Shown: positions 45,585 through 53,918 of the stretch, piece after piece | Numbering within the stretch: the stretch's first letter is position 1 | Layout of the letters: each line of letters opens with the position of its first letter | Source of the DNA: Pantoea deleyi | Lineage (GTDB): Bacteria; Pseudomonadota; Gammaproteobacteria; Enterobacterales; Enterobacteriaceae | DNA: 64,000 bases | Direction: 5' to 3' | NCBI RefSeq assembly: GCF_022647325.1 | Contig: NZ_CP071405.1 | Coordinates: forward strand, 2,294,001-2,358,000 | Made by a program: the position numbers and the translations under genes | Notes under the pieces: model-generated | What the model was told of the DNA's origin: nothing | What the model saw: only the letters and a program-made list of their open reading frames with translations | Databases searched by the model: none

Positions 45585-46615
45585 TTATGCCGGTAACGTG
45601 CCGCTGCCGCTGGCGATAATCGCGGCAAAACTGAGCACTTTGCCGACACAGGTCGGATCGCCGGTGCCGGTTTTAGAGATATCCGTCAGATCGCTGATGT
45701 TCACATTTCCCGCTCCTGAGTTATAGCCTCGCAGTCCGGCGCCGGTATCGCCACCAAACGCCTCACGCTGCTCTTTAAGATAGAGCGCACCCGCCATAAT
45801 GCTGTCTTCAGGGCGGGACGGGCTGGCATCGGATCCCAGCAGATGCGGGTATCGGCTTTGCAGATCGGCGAAGGTGTTCGAATCAACCTGCATCAGGCCG
45901 CTGTCCGACAGGCCATTACCGCCGTTAACGGTGGTCGCCTCCGTTTTTCCGCGTGACTCCTGCCAGATTTGTCCTGCCAGCACTTCTGGGGCCTGATCAG
46001 ATTCTTTCGCGGCACGCATTATTGCCTTCTCATGGTCCAGTAGCGGTGCAGGTAAATGCAATCCTGACTCGCCTTTTATCAGCGGGACCCCGCCAGATGT
46101 CGGCGTTTGTCGGGCAGGCGTGTCCAGTCCGGCATCAGACGCATTACCTGGCTGTGGCAGCGGACTGGCCGGGATCGGTTGCTGCGCAGAAGCGGCATCG
46201 GACGGGTTGCCCGGCGGCGTTCAGCGGAGCGCTGAGCGGCGCGCCCTCTTCTGCTGAGGTGCCCGGTATAGCAGCCCCACTACCGCTACCTGTTCCTGCT
46301 CCTGCGCTGGGAGTTTGTTGTTGACCAGAGAACAGTTGTTGCAGCATGGATAACAGTTGCAGCAGTGCCTCTCTCTGCGGCCCCGGTTGCTGCATCAGCC
46401 CCTGCATCAGATCCTCGCGGCTCTCACCGTCAGGCGTGGCGGTGAGACGGCTAAAAATCTGTACCAATCATGGCATCATTGTCAAAGTTAATCGCCTGAC
46501 TGCCGCCACCAGACTCTGTCGGGCCAGACACAGCAAGGTTGTTTTTATCGAGCGCGCCAGAATCGGGCACTGGCGGCTGACTCGGCCCGAGAACTGAACC
46601 TGACGAGATTTTCAT
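45585..46615 (-). pseudogene. Harpin/lytic transglycosylase effector gene, broken by two frameshifts
   Basis: Three pieces in different frames form one protein. From the ATG at 46615 (MKISSGSVLGPSQPPVPD) the first 50 codons run to a stop just after DNDAMIGTDF. The second piece (46467-46144; QIFSRLTATPDGESREDL, then Gln/Leu-rich LLQLLSMLQQLFSGQQQ) is harpin-like. The third (about 46210 to 45585) has a transglycosylase domain: QIWQESRGK with catalytic Glu, SGLMQVDSNTF, and LRGYNSGAGNVNI. Removing one base near 46462-46478 and one G from the GGG at 46210-46212 joins all three. P. syringae HopP1/HrpH-type proteins have the same harpin-plus-transglycosylase plan. It may be a real pseudogene or contain two sequencing errors. 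Confidence 0.7.
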
Positions 46616-46754
46616 CCTGCTCTCCTCTCAACTAAACGTCATTGTTAGCGCCAGCCAGACTGACGCCTCTATCCCGCCATAACCGGGACAGGATTGAGTG
46701 GAAAACGCGTGACGTGGGTTCCGGGCGGAGCGTGAGACAGAGCTGATTCAGGCG

Positions 46755-46778
46755 TAAAAAAGCCGCATCGCTGCGGCT
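46755..46778 (-). terminator. Rho-independent terminator of the repeat-effector gene
   Basis: On the minus strand AGCCGCA/TGCGGCT (46778-46772 with 46767-46761) around a 4-base loop, followed by a T run (the A run at 46756-46761 on the plus strand), 13 bp after the stop codon at 46792. Confidence 0.85.
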
Positions 46779-46791
46779 GTTAAATGGGGTA

Positions 46792-48828
46792 TCAGGAAGC
46801 TTTTTTGGATTCCTCAGGCTCTGGCGATCCTGCAGGCCCTGCGGCTTCTGATGACGCAGATGATCCGGATGCCACAGATGAAGCTGATGATGTCGGTAAG
46901 GAGTCCGGCAACGGTATCATCTCGGCAATGCGTTCGCTCATCCTCTCTGCCTCAGTTTCAAGGGAATTGATGATCTCTTCAAAGTGAGCCTGGGTTAACT
47001 TTTCAGGCTTTGGATTTTTGATATTCGCCAGGCCGGGGAAGGCTTGCCACCATGCATTGGTATCCCCTGCGGTGCGCATCGCTTGTGAACGCCCGGGCGG
47101 TGTGTTCCGTAACGAACCAGAATGCTGCGAAAACACGCTGTCGCTGTCTGATGCAGCGGCTTCTGACGGCACTTTCGTCCGGGTACCGGTGCTGGGTGCT
47201 GGCGTGCCGTCCGGGGTTCTCGCTTCCGTACCCACACTCGGCGCTGGCGTGCCGTCTGGGGTTCTCGCTTCCGTACCCACACTCGGCGCTGGCGTGCCGT
47301 CCGGGGTTCTCGCCTCGGTACCCACACTCGGCGCTGGCGTGCCTTCCGGGGTTCTCGCCTCGGTACCCACACTCGGCGCTGGCGTGCCGTCCGGGGTTCT
47401 CGCCTCAGTACCCACACTCGGCGCTGGCGTGCCGTCCGGGGTTCTCGCCTCGGTACCCACACTCGGCGCTGGCGTGCCGTCCGGGGTTCTCGCCTCGGTA
47501 CCCACACCCGGCGCTGGCGTGCCGTCTGGTGTTCTCGCCCCAGAACCACCCTCTTCTGTAATATCAGCAGCCGCAGGGTGCAGTTTGTTAGCGACTGCGC
47601 GCTCAATCTCCTGATAAGCAAGACCAAAAACGCCTTGTTGCAGGTAAGAGTAGGCGTTGGGCAACAGGGCCGCCGCATTGCCCACACCTTCGCGGGAAGC
47701 ACGGAAAGCTGGATTTTTGACCAGCTCCAGTGCGGTCTGTGCCGCACTTGTCTTATTGGCGGTGAAAAGCGCCTCTGCGCCCCCTTTAGCCACACGCGCC
47801 GCGCCAGCGCCGACACCTAAACCGAGAGCTTCCATTGTCTCCGAAGCGACCGCACTGAGAGCACTCAGCGTTGTCACACCTTCAACCCATTTTTGGGGTG
47901 ATTTGGCGTGATCCCATACCGCATTGAGATGGCTCCCCTTACCACTGTTCGTGCGCCCATCGGACAGCGCAGTGTAACGATCTTTCCAGTCATCACGGCC
48001 AAATAGAAACTCTGCACCGTGCAGGTCGTCAAAGTAGTTTTCAACCACGCCGCTTAATGCACCCGCTGCAGAAGTCAGGCTAAAGCCCGCAATCTGATTG
48101 ATGACATAACCCGGCTTGAGCGCGCCCTGTATAATCCCCAACGGCTTTGCCCGTGGCTCATTTTCGGCTAACAGCTGGGTTGAACTGGAGATTCCCCCTG
48201 TCACTGGGTTGCGGACGTTAAAGCCCGTACCGCCAAGCGCCGTCATTTTTAATTTATGCCCAAGGGTATCGCGTCTTTCTGCCTCTTCCTTCATAACAGG
48301 GTGCAGCTTATCCACATCTGCCTGCATCCATCTCGAATCCTGAATACTGCTACCGATAACCCGTGTGAGCACCGCTTTAAAAGCCACGGCGGTCATCCCA
48401 CCCGCTACGCCTGCAACAAAGTTGTGCATGGGCGTGCCCGGTTCCAGTTTCATCGCGCTGGCTATCGCCTTTCCGACCAGATCGCCAGGTACGCCGGACA
48501 GGGCATAGGTCATGCCAATTGCCCCCTTTGCCTTGGCCATAATCATCGTGTCGTATTGGGTAGCCAGATTGATAACATCTTTTACCTGGTCATCGGTCTG
48601 TTTCAATTCATCATGCAGGGTGACAGCGATCTCAGCCAGATATTCACGGACGTCTGCTCCGCCTTTACACGCTTTATGCAACGTATTCGTAATGCGTCCA
48701 ATCTCCTCTGAACGTGCTCTTGATGCAGGCGTTGTAACCGTGAGTTCGGTAGCTGATGGCCCACCGCGCGGGGTCATTTCAATCATATCGTTGTGTAAAG
48801 GTGAAGGTGGGCGTCTAATTCCATCCAT
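46792..48828 (-). CDS. Candidate T3SS effector with eight 15-residue repeats
   Basis: A 678-residue protein. The N-terminus is hydrophilic (MDGIRRPPSPLHNDMIEMTP) without a signal peptide. The middle (about 80-410) has Gly/Ala-rich weakly hydrophobic helices (FVAGVAGGMTAVAFKAVLTR; GFSLTSAAGALSGVV; GVTTLSALSAVASETM) that could insert in membranes. Residues about 427-546 are eight copies of GTEARTPDGTPAPSV. The C-terminus is helical then Ser/Ala-rich, ending EPEESKKAS. The ATG at 48828 has GGAG upstream; a GTG at 48837 would add three residues. Location beside the Hrp genes and a weak hrp box suggest an Hrp effector, but no known family was recognised. Confidence 0.6.
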   Translation of the reverse strand: MDGIRRPPSPLHNDMIEMTPRGGPSATELTVTTPASRARSEEIGRITNTLHKACKGGADVREYLAEIAVTLHDELKQTDDQVKDVINLATQYDTMIMAKAKGAIGMTYALSGVPGDLVGKAIASAMKLEPGTPMHNFVAGVAGGMTAVAFKAVLTRVIGSSIQDSRWMQADVDKLHPVMKEEAERRDTLGHKLKMTALGGTGFNVRNPVTGGISSSTQLLAENEPRAKPLGIIQGALKPGYVINQIAGFSLTSAAGALSGVVENYFDDLHGAEFLFGRDDWKDRYTALSDGRTNSGKGSHLNAVWDHAKSPQKWVEGVTTLSALSAVASETMEALGLGVGAGAARVAKGGAEALFTANKTSAAQTALELVKNPAFRASREGVGNAAALLPNAYSYLQQGVFGLAYQEIERAVANKLHPAAADITEEGGSGARTPDGTPAPGVGTEARTPDGTPAPSVGTEARTPDGTPAPSVGTEARTPDGTPAPSVGTEARTPEGTPAPSVGTEARTPDGTPAPSVGTEARTPDGTPAPSVGTEARTPDGTPAPSTGTRTKVPSEAAASDSDSVFSQHSGSLRNTPPGRSQAMRTAGDTNAWWQAFPGLANIKNPKPEKLTQAHFEEIINSLETEAERMSERIAEMIPLPDSLPTSSASSVASGSSASSEAAGPAGSPEPEESKKAS
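47191..47550 (-). repeat. Eight tandem 45-bp coding repeats
   Basis: Eight head-to-tail 45-bp units encode the 15-residue motif GTEARTPDGTPAPSV with very few differences: the first unit is GSGARTPDGTPAPGV, one unit has Glu for Asp, and the last ends in Thr. The near identity at DNA level implies recent expansion. All three minus-strand frames and some plus frames stay open across it because the unit is a multiple of three without stops. Confidence 0.92.
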
Positions 48829-48845
48829 AATTCTCACTCCGCCAG

Positions 48846-49394
48846 GTTGTGCCGGTTAACAGCAACCGGTCAGTTGATGACTTGCGAAATGAGTGACTCA
48901 TCCCGCAACGTGAGGATTGAGTAATGGATGAGGGGATCCGGTTTCAAATCGGGAAGGAATTTTAGGGGTTTTGTGATGCGCATCACGATTAGCTGGGTGG
49001 GGAACGATAGCGCACGGCGCGGATTAAGCGACAGATAAACGCGTTTCACGCTGTCAGGTCATTTTTTACCGTCTGATACCGATTCACTGCCTGAGTTACA
49101 GAGAAATTGTGGCTGTCGCTATGAACTTGGTAGCGGACTACCCTGGTGCTTCTCCTGTAACGGGCGTTAGCTCTTCCGGAAGAAGCAGATTGAAGCGGAA
49201 ACTCACCTTAGCAAATGGCATCTATTAAACATCGCGGAAAGACCGTTCCGCGATAACACAACACGGACAGATAAGCGTTATTTCATACGACGCTGCCGGA
49301 CAATGCTGGCGAGGCGCTGTGTCCGGCAATAAATAGCAAACAGAATGAAAGCCTGACCATTGACTGATGGATTTCACGACCCTGTAGCAGGAGT
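48846..49394. other. 550-bp gap between effector gene and Rhs locus
   Basis: No gene is seen. It contains a weak hrp box candidate at 48918-48945, a 13-base perfect palindrome ATGAGTGACTCAT at 48889-48901, and otherwise unremarkable sequence. It marks the junction of the Hrp/effector region and the Rhs region. Confidence 0.5.
48918..48945 (-). promoter_or_regulatory. Weak hrp box candidate for the repeat effector
   Basis: Minus strand: GAAACC (48945-48940), 15 bases, TTACTCA (48924-48918). It has three mismatches to GGAACC-N15/16-CCACNNA, but spacing and position (90 bp before the ATG at 48828) fit an HrpL promoter. Confidence 0.3.
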
Positions 49395-49538
49395 TCAGAT
49401 GCCAAAAAGCACGTTACTGCTATCAGGAGTTTTAAGCATTGCTGAAGCCCCGATAACCGCTACGCCTGCTATAATTATTACTACGCCAAAGGAAAGCACG
49501 GCCGAGGCAATCTCCACTACCATTGATGTCGCGCTCAC
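49395..49538 (-). CDS. Possible small membrane peptide
   Basis: A 47-residue reading frame from GTG at 49538 (or ATG at 49523) with one strong hydrophobic helix (VLSFGVVIIIAGVAVIGASA) and the tail KTPDSSNVLFGI. An in-frame stop lies 15 bases upstream of the GTG. The ribosome site is weak. It could be a small membrane protein or type I toxin-like peptide, or chance. Confidence 0.3.
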   Translation of the reverse strand: MSATSMVVEIASAVLSFGVVIIIAGVAVIGASAMLKTPDSSNVLFGI

Positions 49539-49580
49539 TGCTCCAGTAAGCGTTTCTCATTTACAATGGAGTAGTAATTT

Positions 49581-49982
49581 TCAATTACTCAAGGATGAAA
49601 ACCATGTCGTTTCATATTCATCTTGTTCTGCTGGGTCTAAAGATAAACCTTCATCTTCATAGTCGAAGATATTAACTAAATTATCTTTGCGAGCTGGAAC
49701 GCCTAAAGCCGTTTCATAAGCGCTCAACCCTTTAGACATTTGCCTTGTCATTCTGGAGGGAACAATGTTTAACTTAGCACCCTTGCAATAATAAACTATG
49801 CTTTTGTCTAACTCTCTTATTTTTTTAAAACACTCAAAAAAATCATCACCTTCAGCATTCAATTGCTGATCATCGTGAATAAAAACTTTCATGATGCACT
49901 TGGCATCATTAATTAGATGAACTTCTACTTCACGGACAACACCATCAATCATACAAAGTAAATTTATCTTTTTTAAATTCAA
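49581..49982 (-). CDS. Predicted immunity protein of displaced Rhs cassette 1
   Basis: A 133-residue acidic protein (MNLKKINLLCMIDGVVREVE; C-terminus DEYETTWFSSLSN) starting 2 bp after the stop of the ADP-ribosyltransferase-type tip. Position directly downstream of a toxin tip is the basis for the immunity call; the family was not recognised. It is visibly A/T-rich compared with the rhs core. Confidence 0.65.
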   Translation of the reverse strand: MNLKKINLLCMIDGVVREVEVHLINDAKCIMKVFIHDDQQLNAEGDDFFECFKKIRELDKSIVYYCKGAKLNIVPSRMTRQMSKGLSAYETALGVPARKDNLVNIFDYEDEGLSLDPAEQDEYETTWFSSLSN

Positions 49983-49983
49983 T

Positions 49984-50400
49984 TTAACCTCCGAAAAAAT
50001 TTATAAAACTAAACCCTACAAAACTGCCATCTTCGTTAACCGGAGTGACTCCGAGAATGTCTTTATTAGAAATAGTGCCAGGAACAGCCATTTCAAGCTC
50101 ATCAGGAAATGGGGTGTTTTTACCGAGTGTTTTATTAACATCAATAGCATTTTTTTGTGGTCGGATTGCATAAACGAAACCTTTTTGCTCATCTCTTGCA
50201 GCAAAATTTTGTGCCACCTCAACATCAGATGATGTACTTATAAAATTGCTTGGTGGTGATCTGTTATCTCTTGCATGCAAAAGAAGATCAGAGCTATCGC
50301 CAAGAGGCTTAAATCCTTCACGAAAAATAACATTGGGCGGCATTTTATCACCCCGATATAGAAAGCCTGTTTCGCACTTACTCAACCCCCACGGATCCAC
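49984..50400 (-). CDS. Displaced Rhs toxin tip 1: ADP-ribosyltransferase-type
   Basis: The rhs core motif MDPWGLSKC (numbered from its Met) is fused in frame to a domain of about 130 residues. It shows the R-S-E ADP-ribosyltransferase pattern: Arg16 in LYRGD, Ser-Thr-Ser at 55-57 in NFISTSSDV, and the ExE pair Glu101-Leu-Glu103 in FPDELEMAVPG. Such toxins transfer ADP-ribose from NAD to a target protein; the target is unknown. It has no start of its own: the frame runs in from the displaced rhs fragment, which is cut off by a stop-bearing insertion at 50528-50602. It may therefore be silent unless recombined into the complete rhs gene. Confidence 0.7.
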   Translation of the reverse strand: MDPWGLSKCETGFLYRGDKMPPNVIFREGFKPLGDSSDLLLHARDNRSPPSNFISTSSDVEVAQNFAARDEQKGFVYAIRPQKNAIDVNKTLGKNTPFPDELEMAVPGTISNKDILGVTPVNEDGSFVGFSFINFFGG

Positions 50401-51725
50401 CCACCCCAGCGCATTCGGCGCATACTGGTAAAGATTGATCCCGCCCGCCAGCCCTATCGGGTCCTGCTGGGTAAACCGTCCGCTGTCCGGGTCATAATAA
50501 CGAAACAGATTGTAGTGCAGTCCGGTTAATTCGACACCTGCGGTGCCTCACCCCCCTGGGGCCATCGCTGAAGCGATGTTCAAATTTGCTGAAGCAAATT
50601 AGTCCCGCTCCAGGTACTGGCCCTGCATACGAAGGTTCTGCTGCACGGCAGGCATCCGCTGGCTGGACTCACGCAGCAGTTTGCCCCACGGGCTGTTAAT
50701 CCCTTCCCAGGCTTTTTGTCCTTCACTGTCTGTCAGCCGCTCCGGCATTCCGTTGGCCGCATTATGGAACCAGTAAAGCTCCGGGCTTTCCACACCATCA
50801 ATACGGGCCAGCGGCTCATAGCTCTGGCTGTCGCTGTAGACGTAGGTCAGCGGAATGTCGTCATGGATTTCCTGCAGCAGCCGGTAACCTTCCCACACAA
50901 AGCGCGTCGTGACGGCGTTCCCCGACGGCCTGCCCTGTAGCAGCTGCTGGCTGGTTTTACTGATGCGACGTCCCAGCGGATCGTAGCGGAAACTCACCTT
51001 AGTCCGCGGCTTGTTACGGTCACGCGGCTCACTGATGACCTCCGTCAGGCGATGCTCGCCATCGTAACGGTAGCGCAAGCAGGTCCGGCCATCATCTTTC
51101 TCAGTCGTACGACCATGAATATCGTACTGCCAGCGGATACCGTTCAGTCCGGTGACGCGATTATGCATAACATGGGCGGCAGTATTACGCTCAAGCGGGT
51201 TGCCTGCGCCATCCCAGCGCCACTGTTCATTGCCCGGCTGCGCTCCGTCCTGTGACAACAGCCGGCCGGCGTTATCATAATTCCACAATGTCTGGCTGAA
51301 CGGATTATCGTCGCGCTCTTCACGGATCAGGTTGTTGCCATAATCGAAGTCGCGCCGGCGGGACCAGACGCGCGGTGCAGGACGCTGCGCGTCACCCCTG
51401 AACACGTCACGGCGGCGCAGTCTGCCTAATCGGTCATATTCACTGCGCATGGTCAGGCCGCCCTGCGTGCGGCTCAGTTCCCGATGCTGCGTGTCACGGG
51501 TAAACTCCGTGACCGGCAGGTTGTCCAGCGCGATGCTCAGCAGATGACCGCTGCCGTAGTAAAGCTGCTTCAGGTTGCGACCATCGGGCAGCGTCAGGGC
51601 AGTACAGTTACCCAGCGCGTCATACGCCCACGCCAGTTCGCCCTGCTGGCTCCACTCAGTGTCAGACAGCGGCCAATGCTGCAGCCCTTTACTCAGGCCC
51701 TGTCGCCCTCATCAGTGTAGTGGCA
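50376..51725 (-). pseudogene. Displaced rhs 3' fragment, copy 1
   Basis: About 1.35 kb nearly identical to the 3' part of the complete rhs gene (58331-62722). It lacks the N-terminal PAAR region and most of the core. Relative to that gene it has an internal deletion of roughly 70 bp near 51650 and a 75-bp insertion at 50528-50602. Upstream of the insertion a 283-codon frame stays open and ends in YLERD-stop. Downstream of it the last 50 core codons continue in frame into toxin tip 1. Apart from the insertion and truncated start it is the best preserved displaced copy. Confidence 0.88.
50528..50602 (-). repeat. 75-bp triple-hairpin insertion in rhs copy 1
   Basis: Inserted between CCGGTT and TCCCG of the rhs sequence, where the complete gene reads CCGGTTTCCCG. 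On the plus strand it contains a CACCTGCGGTG stem, CCCC/GGGG, CATCGCTGAAGCGATG and AATTTGCTGAAGCAAATT, the last two with TGAA loops. Read in the rhs frame it gives an immediate TAA and later a TGA, while its length (25 codons) preserves the frame downstream. Confidence 0.9.
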
Positions 51726-51744
51726 GTGATGAGTAAATAAGATT

Positions 51745-51984
51745 TCATTTCTTTAAAAAACTGATCAATTGCAATACCTTTTGATATTCTTCTTCATCAA
51801 ACTCACCATGAGCCAGATACCCACAAAAATTCCCGTACAAAGTATTTGAATCAATATTTGAGCAATTTTCATCTTTTAAAACATCCAATGCTGACTTGTA
51901 CAATTCCTTTCCTTGTGACTTGTTCTTCGCTTCTACTAAGGCGATCAGTTCAATTAACGTTTCAATGGCTTTTTGTATATTCAT
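51745..51984 (-). CDS. Predicted immunity protein of displaced Rhs cassette 2
   Basis: A 79-residue helical acidic protein (MNIQKAIETLIELIALVEAK; ending EEYQKVLQLISFLKK), starting 4 bp after toxin tip 2 ends. The family was not recognised; the role is inferred from position. Confidence 0.6.
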   Translation of the reverse strand: MNIQKAIETLIELIALVEAKNKSQGKELYKSALDVLKDENCSNIDSNTLYGNFCGYLAHGEFDEEEYQKVLQLISFLKK

Positions 51985-51988
51985 ATTA

Positions 51989-52387
51989 TTAGAAACTCAC
52001 TCTATCTGTTCTAATTATTGTGGATTTTGCTAATTTCTTGATGCTTATCAGTCCTTGATAGCCTCCGCCTTCCAGAACTTCCAATCTATTAGTACTTATT
52101 TGCGGAGCAGCAGTATCCTCAGTGATCCATGTTCCTTTTTGAGGTTTGAAGGTTGTAACCCGATCTATCCTAACGCCCCATTCTTTTAGGATGGCCAGAT
52201 CTTTCCTTAATTCTGCCTCCGAAGTATATTTCTTTTTAGTAACGTAATTGAAATCCCTTCCTAATCTATTGGTTTTATCATGATATTTATAAAAGATTTC
52301 ATCGCCACTAACCTGTCTATTAGTGATTATACCATCTGTGAAATTTGCTTTATGATGGTCGGGGATTCTTTGACCTTTTTTTCTCAA
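51989..52387 (-). CDS. Displaced Rhs toxin tip 2 (frameshifted from its rhs core)
   Basis: A domain of about 130 residues ([73 protein letters not shown]). It is one frame off the rhs core: the core reaches VSRC then GAG followed by seven A's; six A's would fuse it directly. The pattern G-x-x-I-x-E/D-x-x-A-x-x-Q followed by GGG-x-Q is shared with the tip of the complete Rhs protein, suggesting the same toxin fold, perhaps the TreTu/ADP-ribosyl-type group (inference). As it stands it would not be translated as part of an Rhs protein. Confidence 0.55.
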   Translation of the reverse strand: MRKKGQRIPDHHKANFTDGIITNRQVSGDEIFYKYHDKTNRLGRDFNYVTKKKYTSEAELRKDLAILKEWGVRIDRVTTFKPQKGTWITEDTAAPQISTNRLEVLEGGGYQGLISIKKLAKSTIIRTDRVSF

Positions 52388-52392
52388 GCGAA

Positions 52393-53184
52393 CATCTACT
52401 CACCCCCCACGGATCCACCCACCCCAGCGCATTCGGCGCATACTGGTAAAGGTTGATCCCGCCCGCCAGCCCTGGCGGGTCCTGCTGGGTAAACCGTCCG
52501 CTGTCCGGGTCATAATATCGAAACAGATTGTAGTGCAGTCCGGTTGATTCGGCACCTGCGGTGCCTCACCCCCCTGGGGCCATCGCTGAAGCAATGTTCA
52601 AATTTGCTGAAGCAAATCAGTCCCGCTCCAGGTACTGGCCCTGCATACGCAGGTTTTGCTGAACGACAGGCATCCGCTGGCTGGACTCGCGCAGCAGTTT
52701 GCCACACGGGCTGTTAATCCCTTTCCAGGCTTTTGCCCTTCACTGTCTGTCAGCAGCTCCGGCATCCCGTTGGCGGCATTATGGAACCAGTATAGCTCCG
52801 GGCTTTCCACACCATCAATACGGGCCAGCGGCTCATAGCTCTGGCTGTCGCTGTAAACGTAGGTCAGCGGAGTGCCGTCGTGGATTTCCTGCAGCAGACG
52901 GTAACCTTCCCAGACGAAGCGCGTCGTGACGGCGCTGTCAGCCGCTCTTCCCTGCAGCTGCTGCTGGCTGGTTTTACTGATGCGGCGTCTAAGCGGATCG
53001 TAGCGGAAACTCACCTCAGAGCGCGGCTTGTTACGGTCGCGTGGCTCGCTGATCACCTCCAACAGGCGATGCCCACCATCGTAGCGATATCGCCAGCGGG
53101 TCTGGCCGTCATCTTTCTCAGTGGTTCAGCCATGAATATCGTACTGCCAGCGGATACCGTTCAGTCCGGTGACGCGGTTATGTA
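52393..53184 (-). pseudogene. Displaced rhs 3' fragment, copy 2
   Basis: About 790 bp matching the last part of the rhs core. It has the 75-bp insertion, a one-base deletion in a T run near 52735 (shared with copy 3) that shifts the frame, and an abrupt end of homology at about 53184 after CGGTTATG. Beyond it starts a segment also found next to copy 3. Confidence 0.85.
52546..52620 (-). repeat. 75-bp triple-hairpin insertion in rhs copy 2
   Basis: Same site and same three hairpins as in copy 1, with small differences: GATTCGG instead of AATTCGA at one end, GCAATG for GCGATG, and AATCAG at the other end, which changes the first in-frame stop from TAA to TGA. Confidence 0.9.
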
Positions 53185-53405
53185 TGCCGCAGGTTAACCT
53201 CGCCGGGAAGTAGCTGGCTAAGGCGGAGTTAGAAATGGGCACGGGCGTCTGACTGAAGGTGCTGGACGGCTGTTTGATGTTGATCCTAGATAGCCGTGAA
53301 GAGAACAGGCTTCGTCATGGGTAGACAACGCTTACACAGCATAATTAGATGGAGCAGACCCGCCAGTAGGCGCTGGCGTTGCTAGCCCAGGTCAGCGGCT
53401 AAAAT
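53185..53405. repeat. Rhs-junction segment, copy A
   Basis: About 220 bp between the broken end of rhs copy 2 and the next terminator, clearly homologous to 55538-55790. The plus strand encodes remnants of a protein with several stops (a GCGTCTGACTGAAGGTGCTG stretch is shared). The identical junction with rhs in both copies shows that cassettes 2 and 3 arose from one rearranged unit. Confidence 0.75.
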
Positions 53406-53445
53406 AAAAAGCCAGAAGGATCATTGGGATCGCTTCCGGCTTTTT
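53406..53445 (-). terminator. Rho-independent terminator after orphan immunity gene
   Basis: AAAAAGCC-A-GAAG pairs with CTTC-C-GGCTTTTT with one mismatch, just downstream of the stop at 53448. It closely resembles the terminator at 57998-58038. Confidence 0.85.
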
Positions 53446-53447
53446 AA

Positions 53448-53729
53448 CTATACTTCTCTTTCTAAATAGCTATCAACTGCTTTTTCCATTCTATCCAAAA
53501 CATCTGTAATTGGATTAAGGTAGTCGTTATAAATTTCTGCATAACGACGGGCAAAGCCTCTTAACGGATTATTCTTTATTTCATTATTAATAAATTTCGC
53601 TTTCAAATGCTCAAGATCATTAATAAAAGGTCGCAAATGTTCTTTGCGCTCAATTTTCATAACCACTTCAATATTATCAATTGTTTTATCTGTTTCAGAT
53701 AAAAGTGATTTTTTATCCAAGAGCAACAT
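53448..53729 (-). CDS. Orphan immunity-like protein (no toxin beside it)
   Basis: A 93-residue charged helical protein (SLLSETDKTIDNIEVVMKIE; FARRYAEIYNDYLNPITDVL). It lies in the cassette array but downstream of another immunity gene rather than a toxin, with its own terminator. Probably an immunity gene kept after loss of its toxin tip; family not recognised. Confidence 0.5.
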   Translation of the reverse strand: MLLLDKKSLLSETDKTIDNIEVVMKIERKEHLRPFINDLEHLKAKFINNEIKNNPLRGFARRYAEIYNDYLNPITDVLDRMEKAVDSYLEREV

Positions 53730-53870
53730 CCTTCATAAAACAGAATTTGTGACTAAAGGCACTACCCTACTAAACCGCATCAGTGCCCCATGGCACTGAC
53801 AATATAGCTTATAATAATTAATCACATACAAATCTAAAAATTACTTTTACCCTCAAAGCAGATTAGCAGA

Positions 53871-53908
53871 TAAAAAATTGCCGGGAAGAGTGCATAAAAC
53901 TTTCCCGA
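53871..53908 (-). terminator. Rho-independent terminator after SUKH gene
   Basis: Minus strand CGGGAA/TTCCCG stem around a 14-base loop followed by GGCAATTTTTTAT, directly downstream of the SUKH immunity gene stop. Confidence 0.75.
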
Positions 53909-53918
53909 CTTTGATTGA

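Noticed and set aside
47191..47550. Regular repeats resembling a CRISPR array
   Set aside because: The units are contiguous 45-bp in-frame coding repeats without spacers.
47018..47614. Long plus-strand open frame across the effector repeats
   Set aside because: It is created by the stop-free 45-bp repeat; no ribosome site, and the opposite frame is a coherent protein.
48889..48901. Perfect palindrome ATGAGTGACTCAT
   Set aside because: Too short and isolated to assign as an operator; not placed at a known promoter element.
49360..49662. Plus-strand 100-codon frame near the Rhs array end
   Set aside because: No ribosome site; it overlaps the end of immunity gene 1 on the other strand and looks like chance.
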